A stretch of DNA of 64,000 nt, taken from assembly GCF_031143425.1 (NCBI RefSeq), contig NC_090438.1, positions 775,817,138 to 775,881,137 on the forward strand. Direction: 5' to 3'. The notes under the pieces were generated by a model that worked only from the letters and a program-made list of their open reading frames with translations, ran no database searches and was not told the DNA's origin. Below are positions 40,945 through 52,887 of this stretch, one piece after another; positions within the stretch are counted from its first letter, which is position 1, and each line of letters starts with the position of its first letter. The translations under genes were made by a program, and so were the position numbers. The stretch is from Pleurodeles waltl (taxonomy: Eukaryota; Chordata; Amphibia; Caudata; Salamandridae).

Positions 40945-43553
40945 TGAGTAGGAAAATGCCACTGTTGGCATGGTTAACCCCTAACTTTTTCCTTTTTGTT
41001 GATGCTAGTTATGATTGAAAGTGTGCTGGGACCCTGCTAACCAGGCCTCGGCACCAGTGTTCTTTCCCTAAACTGTACCTTTGTCTCCACAGTTGGCACA
41101 GCCCTGGCACACAGATAAGTCCCTTGTAAATGCTACCACTGGTACCAAGTGCCCTGTGGCCAGGGAAGGTCTCTAAGGTCTGCAGCATGTTTTATGCCAC
41201 CCTGGGGACCCATCACTCAGCACATGCACACTGCCTCACAGCTTGTGTGTGCTGGTGGGGAGAAAAAGGTTAAGTCGGCATGGCACTCCCCTCAGAGTGC
41301 CATGCCCACAACCCACTGCCTGTGGCTTAGGTAAGTCACCCCTTTAGCAGGCCTTACAGCCCTAAGGCAGGGTGCACTGTACCACAGGTGCGGGCATAGC
41401 TGCATGAGCACTATGACCATACAGTGTCTAAGACAATTCTTAGACATTGTAAGTGCAGGGTAGCCTTAAAGAGTATATGGTCTGGGAGTTTGTCAAACAC
41501 GAACTCCACAGTTCCATAATGGCTACACTGAATACTGTGAAGTTTGGTATCAAACTTCTCAGCACAATAAATCCACACTGATGCCAGTGTGGGATTTATT
41601 GAGAAATGCACACAGAGGGGAGGGCATCTTAGAGCTGTCCCCTGTATAGCAGTCCGACTACTAGTGCTAGGCTGACCAGTTTCTGCCAGCCTGCCACATT
41701 CAGACAGGTTACAGGCCACATTGGGTGAGTGCCTTTGTGCACTCTGTGGCCAGGAACAAAGCCTGTACTGGGTGGGGCGCTTCACACCTCCCCCTGCAGG
41801 AACTGTAACATCTGGTGATGAGCCTCAAAGGCTCAAGCCTGATTTTACAGGGCCCCAGGGAACTCCAGCTAGTGGAGATGCCCGCCCCCGGACACAGCCC
41901 CCACTTTTGAGGACAAATCCAGAGGAGACAATGAGAAAAACGAGGAGTCACCCTCTAGCCAGGACAGCCCCTAAGGTGTCCTGAGCTGAGGTGACCACTG
42001 CTTTAGGAAATCCTCCATTTTGCTTTGGAGGATTCCCCCCAATAGGATTAGGGATGTGCCCCACTCCCCACAAGCAGGAGGCACAAAGAGGTTGTAGCCA
42101 TTGGCTACTGCTCCCCAGACCTAAACACACCCCTAATTTGAGTATTTAAGGGCAACCCTGAACCCAGGAAATCAGATTCCTGATGACCTACAACAACGAC
42201 AACTGACTTGGCCCCCAGCCCTACCGGCCTGTCTCCAGACTGAAAGAGCCTGTGCAGCGACACATCCAGCAGGACCAGCGATCTCTGCCAACTCAGAGGA
42301 CTGCCCTGCACCCAAAGGACCAAGAAACTCCTGTGGACAGCGGCTCTGTTCAAGAAACAAAGAAACAACCAACTTTAAAGGGACTCCAGCCTCACTCCGG
42401 AAGCATGAGACCTCAACACTCTGCACCCGACGCCCCTGGCTCGTGTCCAGAAGAACCAACACTGTAGAGAGGACCCCGAGGCGACTCCAACGATGTGGAC
42501 ACCCTGAGACGACCTCCTTGCACCCCCACAGAGACACCTGCAGAGAGAATCCAGAGGCTCCCCCTGACCGCGACTGCCCAGTAACAAAGAACCCCGATGC
42601 CTGGAAGAAGCACTGCACCGAAGCCCCCCAGGCCCGAGAGAAACCAACTACCGGTGCAGGGGTGACCAGCAGGTGGCCCTCATTCTTGCCCAGTCGGTGG
42701 CTGGCCCGTGAAACCCTGCTGTGCCCTGGCTGTCTCGCCAGAGTGACCCCCGGGTCCCTCCATTGCTTTCAATGCAAAACCCAACACCTACTTTGCACAC
42801 TGCACCCGGCCGTCCCAGTGCTGCTGAGGGTGTATTTTGTGGGCCTGTTTGTGACCCCCCCAGTGCTTTACAAAACCCCCCTGGTCTGCTCCCTGAGGAA
42901 GCAGGTACTTACCTGCTAGCAGACTGGAACCGGAGCACCCCGGGTCTCCGTAGGCGCTTATACTATTTGGGCCCTACTTTGACCTCTGCACCTGACCGGC
43001 CCTGTGTTGCTGGTGCTGGGTGTTTGGGGTTGACTTGAACCCCCAAAGGTGGGCTGCCTATGTCCCAGAGACTAAACTTGTAAGTGCTTTACTTACCTCA
43101 AAAACTAACTATTACTTACCTCCCCCAGGAACTGTACGCTTTTTGCACTGTCCACTTTTAAAATAGCTTATTGCCATTTTTGACAAAACCGTGTACATTA
43201 CTGTTTTAATTCAAAGTTCCATATTTACCTATGCCAAGTACCTTACAATTTATGTACTTAGTTTAATTCTGAATCTTGTGGTTCTAAAATAAATTAAGAA
43301 AATAATATTTTTTCTATATAAAAACCTATTGGCCTGGAGTTAAGTCTTTGAGTGTGTGTTCTCATTTGTTGCCTGTGTGTGTACAACAAATGTTTAACAC
43401 TGCCCTCTGATAAGGCTAGTGTTCGACCACACTCCCACAAAATAGAGCATTAGTATTATCTAATTTTGCCACTATCAACCTCTAAGGGGAACCCTTGGAC
43501 TCTGTGGACACTATCTCTCACTTTGGGATAGTATACAGAGCCAACTTCCTACA
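40945..43553 (+). repeat. Middle LTR of composite B
   Basis: It starts TGAGTAGGAAAATGCC after the G-run and ends CCAACTTCCTACA just before a leader TTGGTGGATCAGTGGTGGGG. The length of about 2609 bp resembles LTR A, with TATTTAAGG near 42141 and AATAAA near 43291. It acts as the 5' LTR of the internal region that follows. Confidence 0.88.
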
Positions 43554-43820
43554 TTGGTGGATCAGTGGTGGGGTCTAAGACTTTGCATTTGCTGGACTAC
43601 TCAGCCAATACCTGATCACATAACTAAAATTTCAAAAATTGTCATTAGAAATAGATTTTTGTAATTTGACTTTTTTTCTAAAACATTTTAAGTCATGCTA
43701 TGGCCTTGTGTAAGTCCCTGTTAGCATTTCTTTTTGAGTTTATATATTTGTAAAAGTTAGGATTTAAGTATTAGAAGTAGTTTTTTTTCTTAAAAGGTAA
43801 TCTCAACTTTTAGAGTCATA

Positions 43821-45119
43821 ATGAGTCAAACAGATGAGATGGTGATGGAACTCAACCTCACCCCATACCTGCATCTAGGGATGTCAGAGTTAAGGTCTCT
43901 CTGTAAAAAAAAAAAAAGAGAAAAACTGGGTCCAGCCCTTCCAAGGCAAAGGTCCAGGAGCTCTTGGCGGAGTTTACAAGGGACCACCCCTCTGTTATGG
44001 AGGATCCTCCCTCAGATGGGGAAATTAGTGAACAGGAGGATGATCTCACCCCTCCTGTCCTAATTAGAGAGAACAGGGCTCCTAGAACCCTGTCTCCACA
44101 AATCATAGTCAGAGAACCTGGTTCTTCCACAGGGGAGATTAGTACCTCTGTAAGCATTGAGGGCAGTCTCAATGAAGAGGACTTCCTTTTAGCAAGGATG
44201 GCCAAGAAAGTAGCTTTGGAGAAGCAGCTCCTAGCTATAGAAAGGGAAAGAAAAGAAATTGGTTTAACTCCCATTAATGGTGACAGCAACTCAAATATGG
44301 TCAGAGAGAATACTGACATCCTAAAAATCCCCAAAGGGATTGTAACTAAATATGAAGAAGGTGATGACATCGCCAAATGGTTCACAGCTTTTGAGAGGGC
44401 TTGTGTAACCAGAAATGTAAGCAGATCTCACTGGGGAGATCTCCTTTGGGGAATGTTCACTGGAAAGTGTAGGCATAGACTCCTCACACTCTCTGGTAAG
44501 GATGCAGAATCCTATGACCTCATGAAGGCAACCCTGATTGAGGGCTTTGGACTCTCAACTGAGGAGTACAAGATTAGGTTCAGGGGGGCTCACAAATCCT
44601 CGAGCCAGATCTGGGTTGATTTTGTTGACTTCTCAGTCAAAACACTAGACGGTTGGATAACTAGCAGTGGTGTAAGTGATTATGATGGGCTGTATAATTT
44701 ATTTATGAAAGTATATGTGTTAAGTAATTGCTTCAATGCCAAACTGTATCAACATCTGGTAGACCTAGGTCCAATTTCTCCCCAAGAATTGGGAAAGAAG
44801 GCAGACCACTGGGTCAAGACAAGTGTGACCAAGACTTCCACAGGGGGTGACCCAAAAGCAAGGGGTCACAAAGCCTCCCCATGGGAAGGGTGGTGAGACA
44901 TCCAAGGATAAAAACAAAAAGTATTTTACAGGGCCCCAAAAACCTGCTCAGGAGGGTGGGCCTGATCCTCTTCACAATCCACAAATGGGAATAAGGGTAA
45001 AAACTTTGATCCCAAGAAGGCCTGGTGTCACAACTGTAGACACCATAGACACCAAACTGGAGACAAGGCCTGTCCCAAAACATTTCCAACAACTACTACT
45101 CCAGTTAGCACTGGAATAG
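43821..45119 (+). pseudogene. Gag of composite B
   Basis: The ATG at 43821 opens the same N-terminus as element A, but the frame is lost at a run of 13 A (about 43905). The capsid continues in the frame 43964-44896 with IPKGIVTKYEEGDDIAKWF and the SCAN-like half (LYNLFMKVYVLSNCF, about 44690). A second frameshift near 44860 precedes the zinc knuckle CHNCRHHRHQTGDKAC (about 45030-45075). About 80 percent of residues appear shared with A by eye. Confidence 0.88.
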
Positions 45120-45130
45120 CCAGTCTCCAG

Positions 45131-45777
45131 GTGGGATCAACAGTGTACCCAGAGCAAATCAGGGTCCACACTGAAGCTACTTTAGTCTCAGAGGGTAGGG
45201 TGGATTTAGCCACACATGCTGCCTGGCCGCCTAACATGCAAAAATATAGGCAGCAGCTCTTGATAAATGGGAATTGGGTAGAAGCCCTAAGAGATACAGG
45301 TGCCAGTGTCACCATGGTGACAGACAAACTGTTTTCCCCAGGACAGTACCTGGCTAGACAGACATATCCAGTCACAAATGCTCACAATTAAACTAAAGTC
45401 CATCCCATGGCAATGGTAACTTTAGAATGGGGAGGGGTCACTGGCCTGGAGCAGGTGGTAGTCTCGTCTGCAATCCCACTCGAGTGTCTGCTAGGAATGA
45501 TCTGGAGTCCTCAGCATGGGCTGAGGTAGAGCTCAAGATTCATGCAGCCATGCTGGGTATCCCTGAATTGGTGTGTGTCAAGACTAGCGCACAATGCAGA
45601 GCACAGGGTGAAAAAGAAGTGTTGGAGTCTGGAATAATGGCCCAGCCTTCCAAGAGGAAAGGAAAGAAGACTGGGGGGGGCAGCTTCTTCCCAGCACAAG
45701 AAACAGAACCTCTCTTATCAGGAAGGTTTTCTATCCCGAGGGAACTGAGTCCATGGAGCTGGAGCCTTATCAGGTAA
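45131..45777 (+). pseudogene. Protease region of composite B
   Basis: The 45131-45391 frame keeps the active-site motif ALRDTGASVTMV (about 45290), then meets a TAA at 45389. The following sequence continues in another frame to 45777. It matches element A residues about 430-660. Confidence 0.85.
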
Positions 45778-45892
45778 CCGGTAGAGCTCTTGGGCCCACG
45801 GAGACCCTCCAGGGAACAGCTGAGTCAGGGACAAAAGACTTGTCCCACTCTTGAAGGCCTAAGACAGCAAGCAGCTGAGCAAGAAAAGGGTA

Positions 45893-47695
45893 ATGTCAGT
45901 GACCCACAGGGTCTATTGGGAAGAAGGACTCCTTTACACTGAGGCAAGCAATCCCAAACCTGGTGCCACTAGGAGAGTGGTAGTGCCTCAGGAGTTTAGG
46001 GAGTTCGTTCTGACCTTAGCTCATGACATTCCCCTTGCTGTGCATTTGGGACAAACCAAGACTTGGGAGAGATTAATCAACCATTTCTATTGGCACAATA
46101 TGTCCCAGAAGGTAAAGGAGTTTTGCAGCTCCTGTGCCACCTGTCAAGCAAGTGGCAAGACAGGTGGCCATCTAAAGGCCCTTCTCATTCCACTTCCAGT
46201 GGTGGGGGTCCCCTTTGAGAGAGTGGGAGTGGACATAGTGGGTCCACTTGAACCTCCCACAGCATCAGGGAACCAATATACACTGGTAGTAGTGGATCAT
46301 ACTATCAGGTACCCTGAGGCAATTGCCCTTAGGTACACTACTGCCCCTGCAGTAGCCAAAACACTCATAGGCATTTTTACCAGAGTGGGATTTCCTAAGG
46401 AGGTGGTTTCTGACAGAGGTACCAACTTCATGTCAGCTTACCCGAAACATATGTGGAATGTGTGTGGGGTGACTTACAAGTTCACCACACCATACAATCC
46501 ACAAACCAATGGTCTTGTAGAAACGTTTAACAAGACATTGAAGGGCACGATCATAGGGCTCCCTAAAAAACCCAAAAGGAGATGGGATGTCCTCCTGTCA
46601 TGCCTGCTTTTCGCCTACAGAGAGGTGCCACAGAGGGTAGTAGGGTTTTCCCCCTCTGAGCTTCTGTTTGGCCATCCTTTATGGGGACCACTGACACTTG
46701 TGAAAGAAGGCTGGGAGAGACCTCTCCATGAGCCTAAGCAAGATGTAGTGGACTATGAACTAGGCCTCCGCTCCAGGATGGCAGAGTACATGGAAAAGGC
46801 AAGCAAAAACCTTGAGGACAGCCAACAACTCCAGAAGTTGTGGTATGACCAAAAGCCTGCAATGGTTGAGTTTCAACCAGGGCAGAAAGTCTGGGTTCTG
46901 GAGCCTGTGGCTCCCAGGGCACTTCCAGACAGTTGGAGTGGTCCTTACCCAGTGCTAAAAAAGAAGAGTCAGGTCTCTTACTTGATGGACCCGGGCACTA
47001 GCAGGACACCCAAGAGGGTAATCCATGTTAATTGCCTTAAACTCTATAATGATAGGGCAGACTTAACCATGCTGATGGTTACTGATGAGGATCAGGAAGC
47101 AGAGAATGAACCTCTCCCTGACCTCCTCTCATCTGGTCCTAAAGATGGCTCACTAGATGGAGTTGTGTACTCAGACACCCTCTCTGGCCAACAGCAAGTT
47201 GACTGCAGGCAAGTCCCCCAGCAGTTTGCTGAGCTCTTGTCTTTGACCCCTGGGCAGACACACCTGTGTACCCATGAAGTGAACACAGGAGATAGTTTGC
47301 CTGTCAAGAATAAGATATTCAGACAGTCTGAACAAGTCAAGGAAAGCATCAAAGTGGAAGTCCACAAGGTGCTGGAATTGGGAGTGATAGAGCACTCTGA
47401 CAGTCCCTGGGCTAGGCCAGTGGTCTTGGTCCCCAAACCTCACACCAAGGATGGAAAGAGAGAGATGAGATTTTGTGTGGACTACAGAGGGCTCAACTCT
47501 GTCACCAAGACAGATGCTCAACCCATACCATGGGCAGATGAACAGACTGATAAATTAGGTGCAGCCAAATTCTTAAGTACCTTTGACTTGACAGCAGGGC
47601 ACTGCAAATCAAAATGGCACCTGGAGCAAAAGAAAAGACAGCATTCTCTACACCTGATGGGCATTATCAGTTTACTGTTATGCCCTTTGGCTTAA
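45893..47695 (+). pseudogene. Integrase and N-terminal reverse transcriptase of composite B
   Basis: This 600-codon frame starts at HRVYWEEGLLYTEA and keeps the integrase HHCC module (His near 46025; CSSCATC near 46125), then VDIVGP (about 46232), SDRGTNF (about 46410) and NGLVETFNKTLK (about 46510), so the DD35E triad is present. GPYPVL lies near 46945. The RT part reaches STFDLTAGH and is lost by a frameshift at about 47600. The ATG given is only the first in frame; in life this was the middle of a polyprotein. Confidence 0.9.
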
Positions 47696-48606
47696 AGAAT
47701 GCCCCTGCCACCTTACAAAGGTTGGTGAATCAAGTCCTTGCTGGCTTGGAGTCCTTTAGTGCAGCATATGTAGATGATATTGCTGTCTTTGGCTCCAACT
47801 GGCAGGATCACCTGGTCCACCTGAAGAATGGTTTGCAGGCCCTGCAAGCAGCAGGCCTCTCTATCAAGGCATCCAAATGTCAGATAGGGCAGGGCACAGT
47901 GGTTTACGTGGGACACCTTGTAGGTGGAGACCAAGTTCAGCCATTACAACCCAAGATCCAGACTATTCTGGACTGGGAAGCTCCAAAAACCCAGACTCAA
48001 GTCAGGGCATTCCTTGGTTTGACTGCCTACTATAGGAGGTTTGTAAAGGGATATGGATCGATAATGACACCCCTCACAGAACTTACCTCCAACAAAATGC
48101 CCGGAAGAGTAAACTGGACCTTGGACTGTCAAATGGCCTTTGACACCCTGAATGAAGCCATGTGCTCGGCACTAGTTTTGAAAGCTCCAGATTATTCTAA
48201 GCAGTTCATTGTGCAGACTGGTGCCTCTGATCATGGGATAGTAGCAGTTCTATCCCAAACCAATGATGATGTCCTTGACCAACCTGTTGCTTTTATTAGC
48301 AGGAGGTTCCTCCCCAGGTAGCAGCGTTGGAGTGCCATTGAGAGGAAGGCCTTTGCTGTGGTTTGGTCCCTGAAGAAGTTGAGGCCATACCTGTTTGGTA
48401 CTCACTTCACAGTTCAAACTGACCACAGACCTCTCAGGTGGCTCATGCAAATGAAAGGAGAGAACACTAAACTGTTGAGGTGGTCCATATCCCTACAGGG
48501 AATGGACTTTGTAGGGGCACACCGACCTGGGACTGCCCATGCCAATGCAAATGGCCTTTCCAGGTTCTTCCACTTAGAAAATGAAGACTCTTTTCGGAAA
48601 GGTTAG
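47614..48606 (+). pseudogene. Reverse transcriptase and RNase H of composite B
   Basis: The frame 47614-48321 holds MPFGLKNAPATLQRLVNQ, YVDDIAVFGS (motif C, YVDD instead of YLDD, about 47770) and an RNase H start with VQTGASDHG, where the first catalytic Asp (DAS in element A) is Gly. A TAG at 48319 interrupts it, and the end continues at 48358-48606 (HANANGLSRFF, with the final Asp changed to Asn). These losses make it inactive. Confidence 0.9.
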
Positions 48607-51111
48607 TCTTATCCTCTTTCGTTTGGGGGGGTTGTGTTGGAAAATGCCACTGTTGGCATGGTTACCCCCTAACGTTTAGCCTTTTTTAATGCTAGTTATG
48701 ACTGAAAGTGTGCTGGGACCCTGCTAACCAGGCCCCAGCACCAGTGTTCTTTCCCTAAACTGTATCTTTGTCTCCACAGTTGGCACAGCCCTGGCACACA
48801 GATAAGTCCCTTGTAAATGGTATCCCTGGTACCAAGGGCCCTGTGGCTAGGGAAAATCTCTAAGGGCTGCAGCATGTATTAAGCCACTGTGGGGACCCCT
48901 CACTCAGCACATGCACACTGCCTCACAGCTTGTGTGCTGGTGGGGAAAAAAGACTAAGCCGACATGGCACGCCTCTCAGAGTGCCATGCCCACTGTCTGT
49001 GGCATAGGTAAGTCACCCCTCTAGCAGGCCTTACAGCCCTAAGGCAGGGTGCACTCTACCACCTATACCACAGGTGAGGGCATAGCTGCATGAGCACTAT
49101 GCCCCTACAGTGTCTAAGCCAATTCTTAGACATTGTAAGTACAAGGTAGCCATTAAGAGCATATGGTCTGGGAGTTTGTCAAACACAAATTCCACAGTTC
49201 CATAATGACTACACTGAATACTGGGAACTTTGATATCAAACTTCTCAGCACAGTAAATCCACACTGATGCCAGTGTGGGATTTATTGAGAAATGCACACA
49301 GAGGACATCTTAGAGATGTCCCCTGTATACCAGTCCGACTACTAGTGATAGGCTGACCAGTTTCTGCCAGCCTGCCACATCCAGACAGGTTTTTGGCCAC
49401 ATGGGGTGAGTGCCTTTGTGCACTCTGTGGCCAGGAACAAAGCCTGTACTGGGTGGAGGTGCTTCACACCTCCCCCTGCAGGAACTGTAACACCTGGTGG
49501 TGAGCCTCAAAGGCTCAAGCCTGATGTTACAGCGCCCCAGGGCACTCCAGCTACTGGAGTTCCCTCCCCCCCGGACACAGCCCCCACTTTTGGCAGCAAG
49601 TCCGGAGGAGATAATTAGAAGAACAAGTAGGAGTCACCCTCCAGCCAGGACAGCCCCTAAGGTGTCCTGAGCTGATGTGACCCCTGCCTTAGGAAATCCT
49701 CCATCTTGTCTGGAGCATTCCCCCCAATAGGATTAGGGATGTGCCCCCCTCCCCACAGGCGGGAGGCACAAAGAGGGTGTAGCCACCCTCAAGGACAGTA
49801 GCCATTGGCTACTGCTCCTTAGACCTAAACACACCCCTAAACTGAGTATTTAGGGGCGACCCTGAACCCAGGAAATCAGATTCCTGATGACCTACAACAA
49901 CAAGAAGGACTGCTGACCTGAAAGCCCAGCAGAAACGACGGAGACGACAACTGACTTGGCCCCAGCCCTACCGGCCTGTCTCCAGACTGAAAGAACCTGC
50001 GCAGCAACGCATCCAGCGGGACCAGCGACCTCTGCCAACTCAGAGGACTGCCCTGCACCAAAAGGACCAAGAAACTCCAGTGGACAGCGGCTCTGTCCAA
50101 GAAACAAAGAATTAACCAACTTTAAAGGGACTCCAGCCTCATTCCGGAAGCGTGAGTCCCCAACACTCTGCACCCGACGCCCCCAGCTCGTGTCCAGAAA
50201 AACCAACACTGCAGAGGGGACCCCTAGGCAACTCCAATGACGTGGACACCCTGAGACGACCTCCCTGCACCCCCACAGCGACGCCTGCAGAGAGAATCCA
50301 GAGGGTCCCCCAGACCGCGACTTCCCGGTAACAAAGAACCCGCCGCCTGGAAGAAGCACTGCACCCGCAGCCCCCAGGCCAGAGAGAAACCAACTACCGG
50401 TGCAGGAGTGACCAGCATGCGGCCCTCATCCGTGCCCAGTCGGTGGCTGCCCGAGAAGCCCCCTGTGCCCTGCCTGCCTCGCTAGAGTAACCCCCAGGTC
50501 CCTCCATCGCTTTCAATGCAAAACCCAACACCTACTTCGTACACTGCAGTTGGCCACCCCTGTGCTGCTGAGGGTGTATTTTGTGTGCCTGTTTGTGACC
50601 CCCCCCCAGTGCTCTACAAAACCGCCCTGGTCTGGTCCCCAAGGACGCAGGTACTTACCTGTCAGCAGACTGGAACCGGAATACCCCTGGTCTCCATAGG
50701 CACCTATGCTATTTGGGCCCTACTTTGATCTCTGCACCTGACCGGCCCTGTGTTGCTGATGCTGGGTGTTTGGGGTTGACTTGAACCCCCAACGGAGGGC
50801 TGCCTGTGTCCCGGAGACTGAACTTGTAAGTGCTTTACTTACTTGAAAAACTAACTGTTACTTACCTCCCTCAGGAACTGTTGATTTTTGCAGTGTCCAC
50901 TTTTACAATAGCATATTGCCATTTTTGCCACAACTGTGTACATTAGTGTTTTAATTCAAAGTTCCATATTTACCTATGCCAAGTACCTTACAATTTATGT
51001 ACTTACTTGAATTCTGAATCTTGTGGTTCTAAAATAAATTAAGAAAAGAATATTTTTCTATATAAAAACCTATTGGCCCGGAGTTAAGACTTTGAGTGTG
51101 TGTTCTCATTT

Positions 51112-52693
51112 ATCAATCAATCAATCAATCAATCAGTAATTTGTTAAGCGCGCGACTCACCCGGAAGGGTCTCACAGCGCTGAGGGGGTGGGGTGCTACT
51201 GATCGAATAGCCAGGTCTGGAGGCGAGAGGTCCTGGGCCAGGCGTAGGTTGACAGGGAGGGAGTTCCAGGTTTTGGTGGCAAGGTGGGAGAAGAATCTGC
51301 CGCTGGTCGTGGTCCGGTGGACGGTTGCGAGAGCGAGGTTGGCGGAGCGGAGCTGGCGTGTTGGGATGTGGAAGTTGAGATGCTCGTTGAGGTAGGCAGG
51401 TCCGGCGTCGTGGAGAGCTTTGTGAGCGTGGATCAGGAGTTTGAAGCTGATCGTTTTGTTGACGGGTAGCCAGTGGAGGTCTCTGAGGTGAGCTGAGATG
51501 TGTTCTTGGTGAGGGAGGCTGAGGATGAGTCATGCTGAGGCATTCTGGATGCGCTGGAGTTTCCTCTGTAGCTTGGCCGTTGTTCCCGCTTAGAGGGCGT
51601 TGGGTGACCATTCTTCTGGTTTCAACGGGGATCCATCTGAAGGTCTTGCGTAGCATGCAAAGGGTTTTAAAACATGATGATGAGATGGCGTTGACTTGCT
51701 GGGTCATAGAGAGCGATGAGTCCAGTATGAAGCTGAGGTTGCGTGGGTGGTGGGTGTTGGGGCAGACCCCAGAGTGGCAGACCACCAGGAGTCGTCCCAT
51801 GCTGATCTGTTGGAGCCGAAGATTATGATCTCTGTCTTCTCTGAGTTCAGTTTGAGGCACCTTGCTTCCATCCAGTTGGCGATGGCGTGAAGTCCGGTGT
51901 GGAGGTTGGTCTTAGCGGTTGTGGGGTCCTTCGTGAGGGAGAGGATGAGCTGAGTGTCGTCTGCGTAGGAGACGATGTTGAAGGCGTGGGATCGGACGAT
52001 GTTGGCGAGCGGTGCCATGTAGACATTGAAGAGGGGGGGGCTAAGTGAGTATCCCTGGGGGACTCCGCAGATGGTCTTGGTGGCTTTAGACAGGAACGAG
52101 GGGAGGCGGACTCTTTGGGTTCTTCCAGAGAGGAAGGATGTGAGCCAATCCAGGACTCTGTGGCAGATACTGGCGTCGTGGAGGCGTGTGCGAAGGATGT
52201 GGTGACAGACGGTGTCGCAGGCTGCGGGAAGGTCAAGGAGAATGAGGGCAACGGTTTCACCTTTGTCGAGCCTGCTCCTGATGTCGTTGGTGCAAGCGAC
52301 AAGGGCAGTCTCAGTGCTGTGGTTCTTGCGGAAGCCAGACTGGGAGATGTCGAGTAGGCTGTTGTCCTCCAAGAAGCGAGATAGTTGGATGTTGACTATC
52401 TTCTCGATGACCTTCACAGGGAATGGGAGTGGGGAGATGGGCCGGTAGTTTTTGAGGTCGGCTTTGGGCTTTTTAAGCAGGGCGCTGACATTGGCGTGTT
52501 TCCAGCTCACTGGGAAGATGGCAGTCTCGAAGGAGCTGTTGATGATGGTCCAGAGCTGGGGAGCGATAATTTGGCTGGCTTTATTGAAGACGTGGTGAGG
52601 GCAGGGGTCGGCGGGTGATCCGGAGTGGATGATGCTCATTGGCGTCGACCTTGGCAGTGGTGGTGGTGGGGGACGGCAGTGCGAAGCTGCCAT
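51112..52693 (-). mobile_element. L2-like LINE, 5'-truncated, inside an LTR
   Basis: A non-LTR retrotransposon on the minus strand ends in a (TTGA)n-type tail at 51112-51136. Its 5' end lies near 52693, in the linker before the reverse transcriptase. Tail type, RT motifs and C-terminal block fit the L2/CR1 group. No clear target duplication is seen, as is common for this group. Confidence 0.85.
51140..52693 (-). pseudogene. L2-like LINE reverse transcriptase
   Basis: The main frame 52693-51704 reads WKHANVSALLKKPKADLKNY, LLDLPAACDTVCHH (motif A), CGVPQGYSLSP and IVSYADDTQLILSL (motif C, YADD, about 51965). A frameshift near 51750 leads into the C-terminal region in other frames, with the conserved LINE tail (dense Arg/Leu) down to about 51170. 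The consensus AFDTVDH appears as ACDTVCH, a sign of decay. The endonuclease is absent. Confidence 0.87.
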
Positions 52694-52882
52694 GGATGTC
52701 TGTGTGGGTACAACAAATACTTAACACTGCCCTCTGATAAGCCTAGTGCTTGACCACACTACCACAAAATAGAGCATTAGTATTATCTAATTTTGCCACT
52801 ATCAACCTCTAAGGGGAACCCTTGGACTCTGTGCACACTATCTCTCACTTTGAGATAGTATATACAGAGCCAACTTCCCACA

Positions 52883-52887
52883 GTTTC
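52883..52887 (+). other. Target duplication GTTTC, right copy
   Basis: GTTTC follows the end of the last LTR and equals 40560-40564. The sequence beyond it continues the YR element C that was left at 40564. Confidence 0.85.

Larger units (their letters stand above)
40565..52882 (+). mobile_element. Gmr1-like composite element B with remnants of three LTRs
   Basis: Order: LTR start fragment (40565-40652), RNase H end and polypurine tract (40653-40944), full LTR (40945-43553), leader, gag-pol (43821-48606), polypurine tract, LTR (48635-52882, carrying a LINE). A single 5-bp duplication GTTTC flanks the whole block, so the outer ends belong to one insertion. The structure fits a tandem LTR-internal-LTR-internal-LTR product from which most of the first LTR and first internal region was deleted. 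Confidence 0.82.
48635..52882 (+). repeat. Last LTR of composite B, interrupted by a LINE
   Basis: It starts TGTTGGAAAATGCC after the G-run TTG and ends CCAACTTCCCACA. Removing the LINE at 51112-52693 leaves about 2666 bp, matching the middle LTR. LTR sequence stops at GTGTTCTCATTT and resumes at GTCTGTGTGGGTACAACAAA, with a few bases of LTR lost at the junction. Confidence 0.88.
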
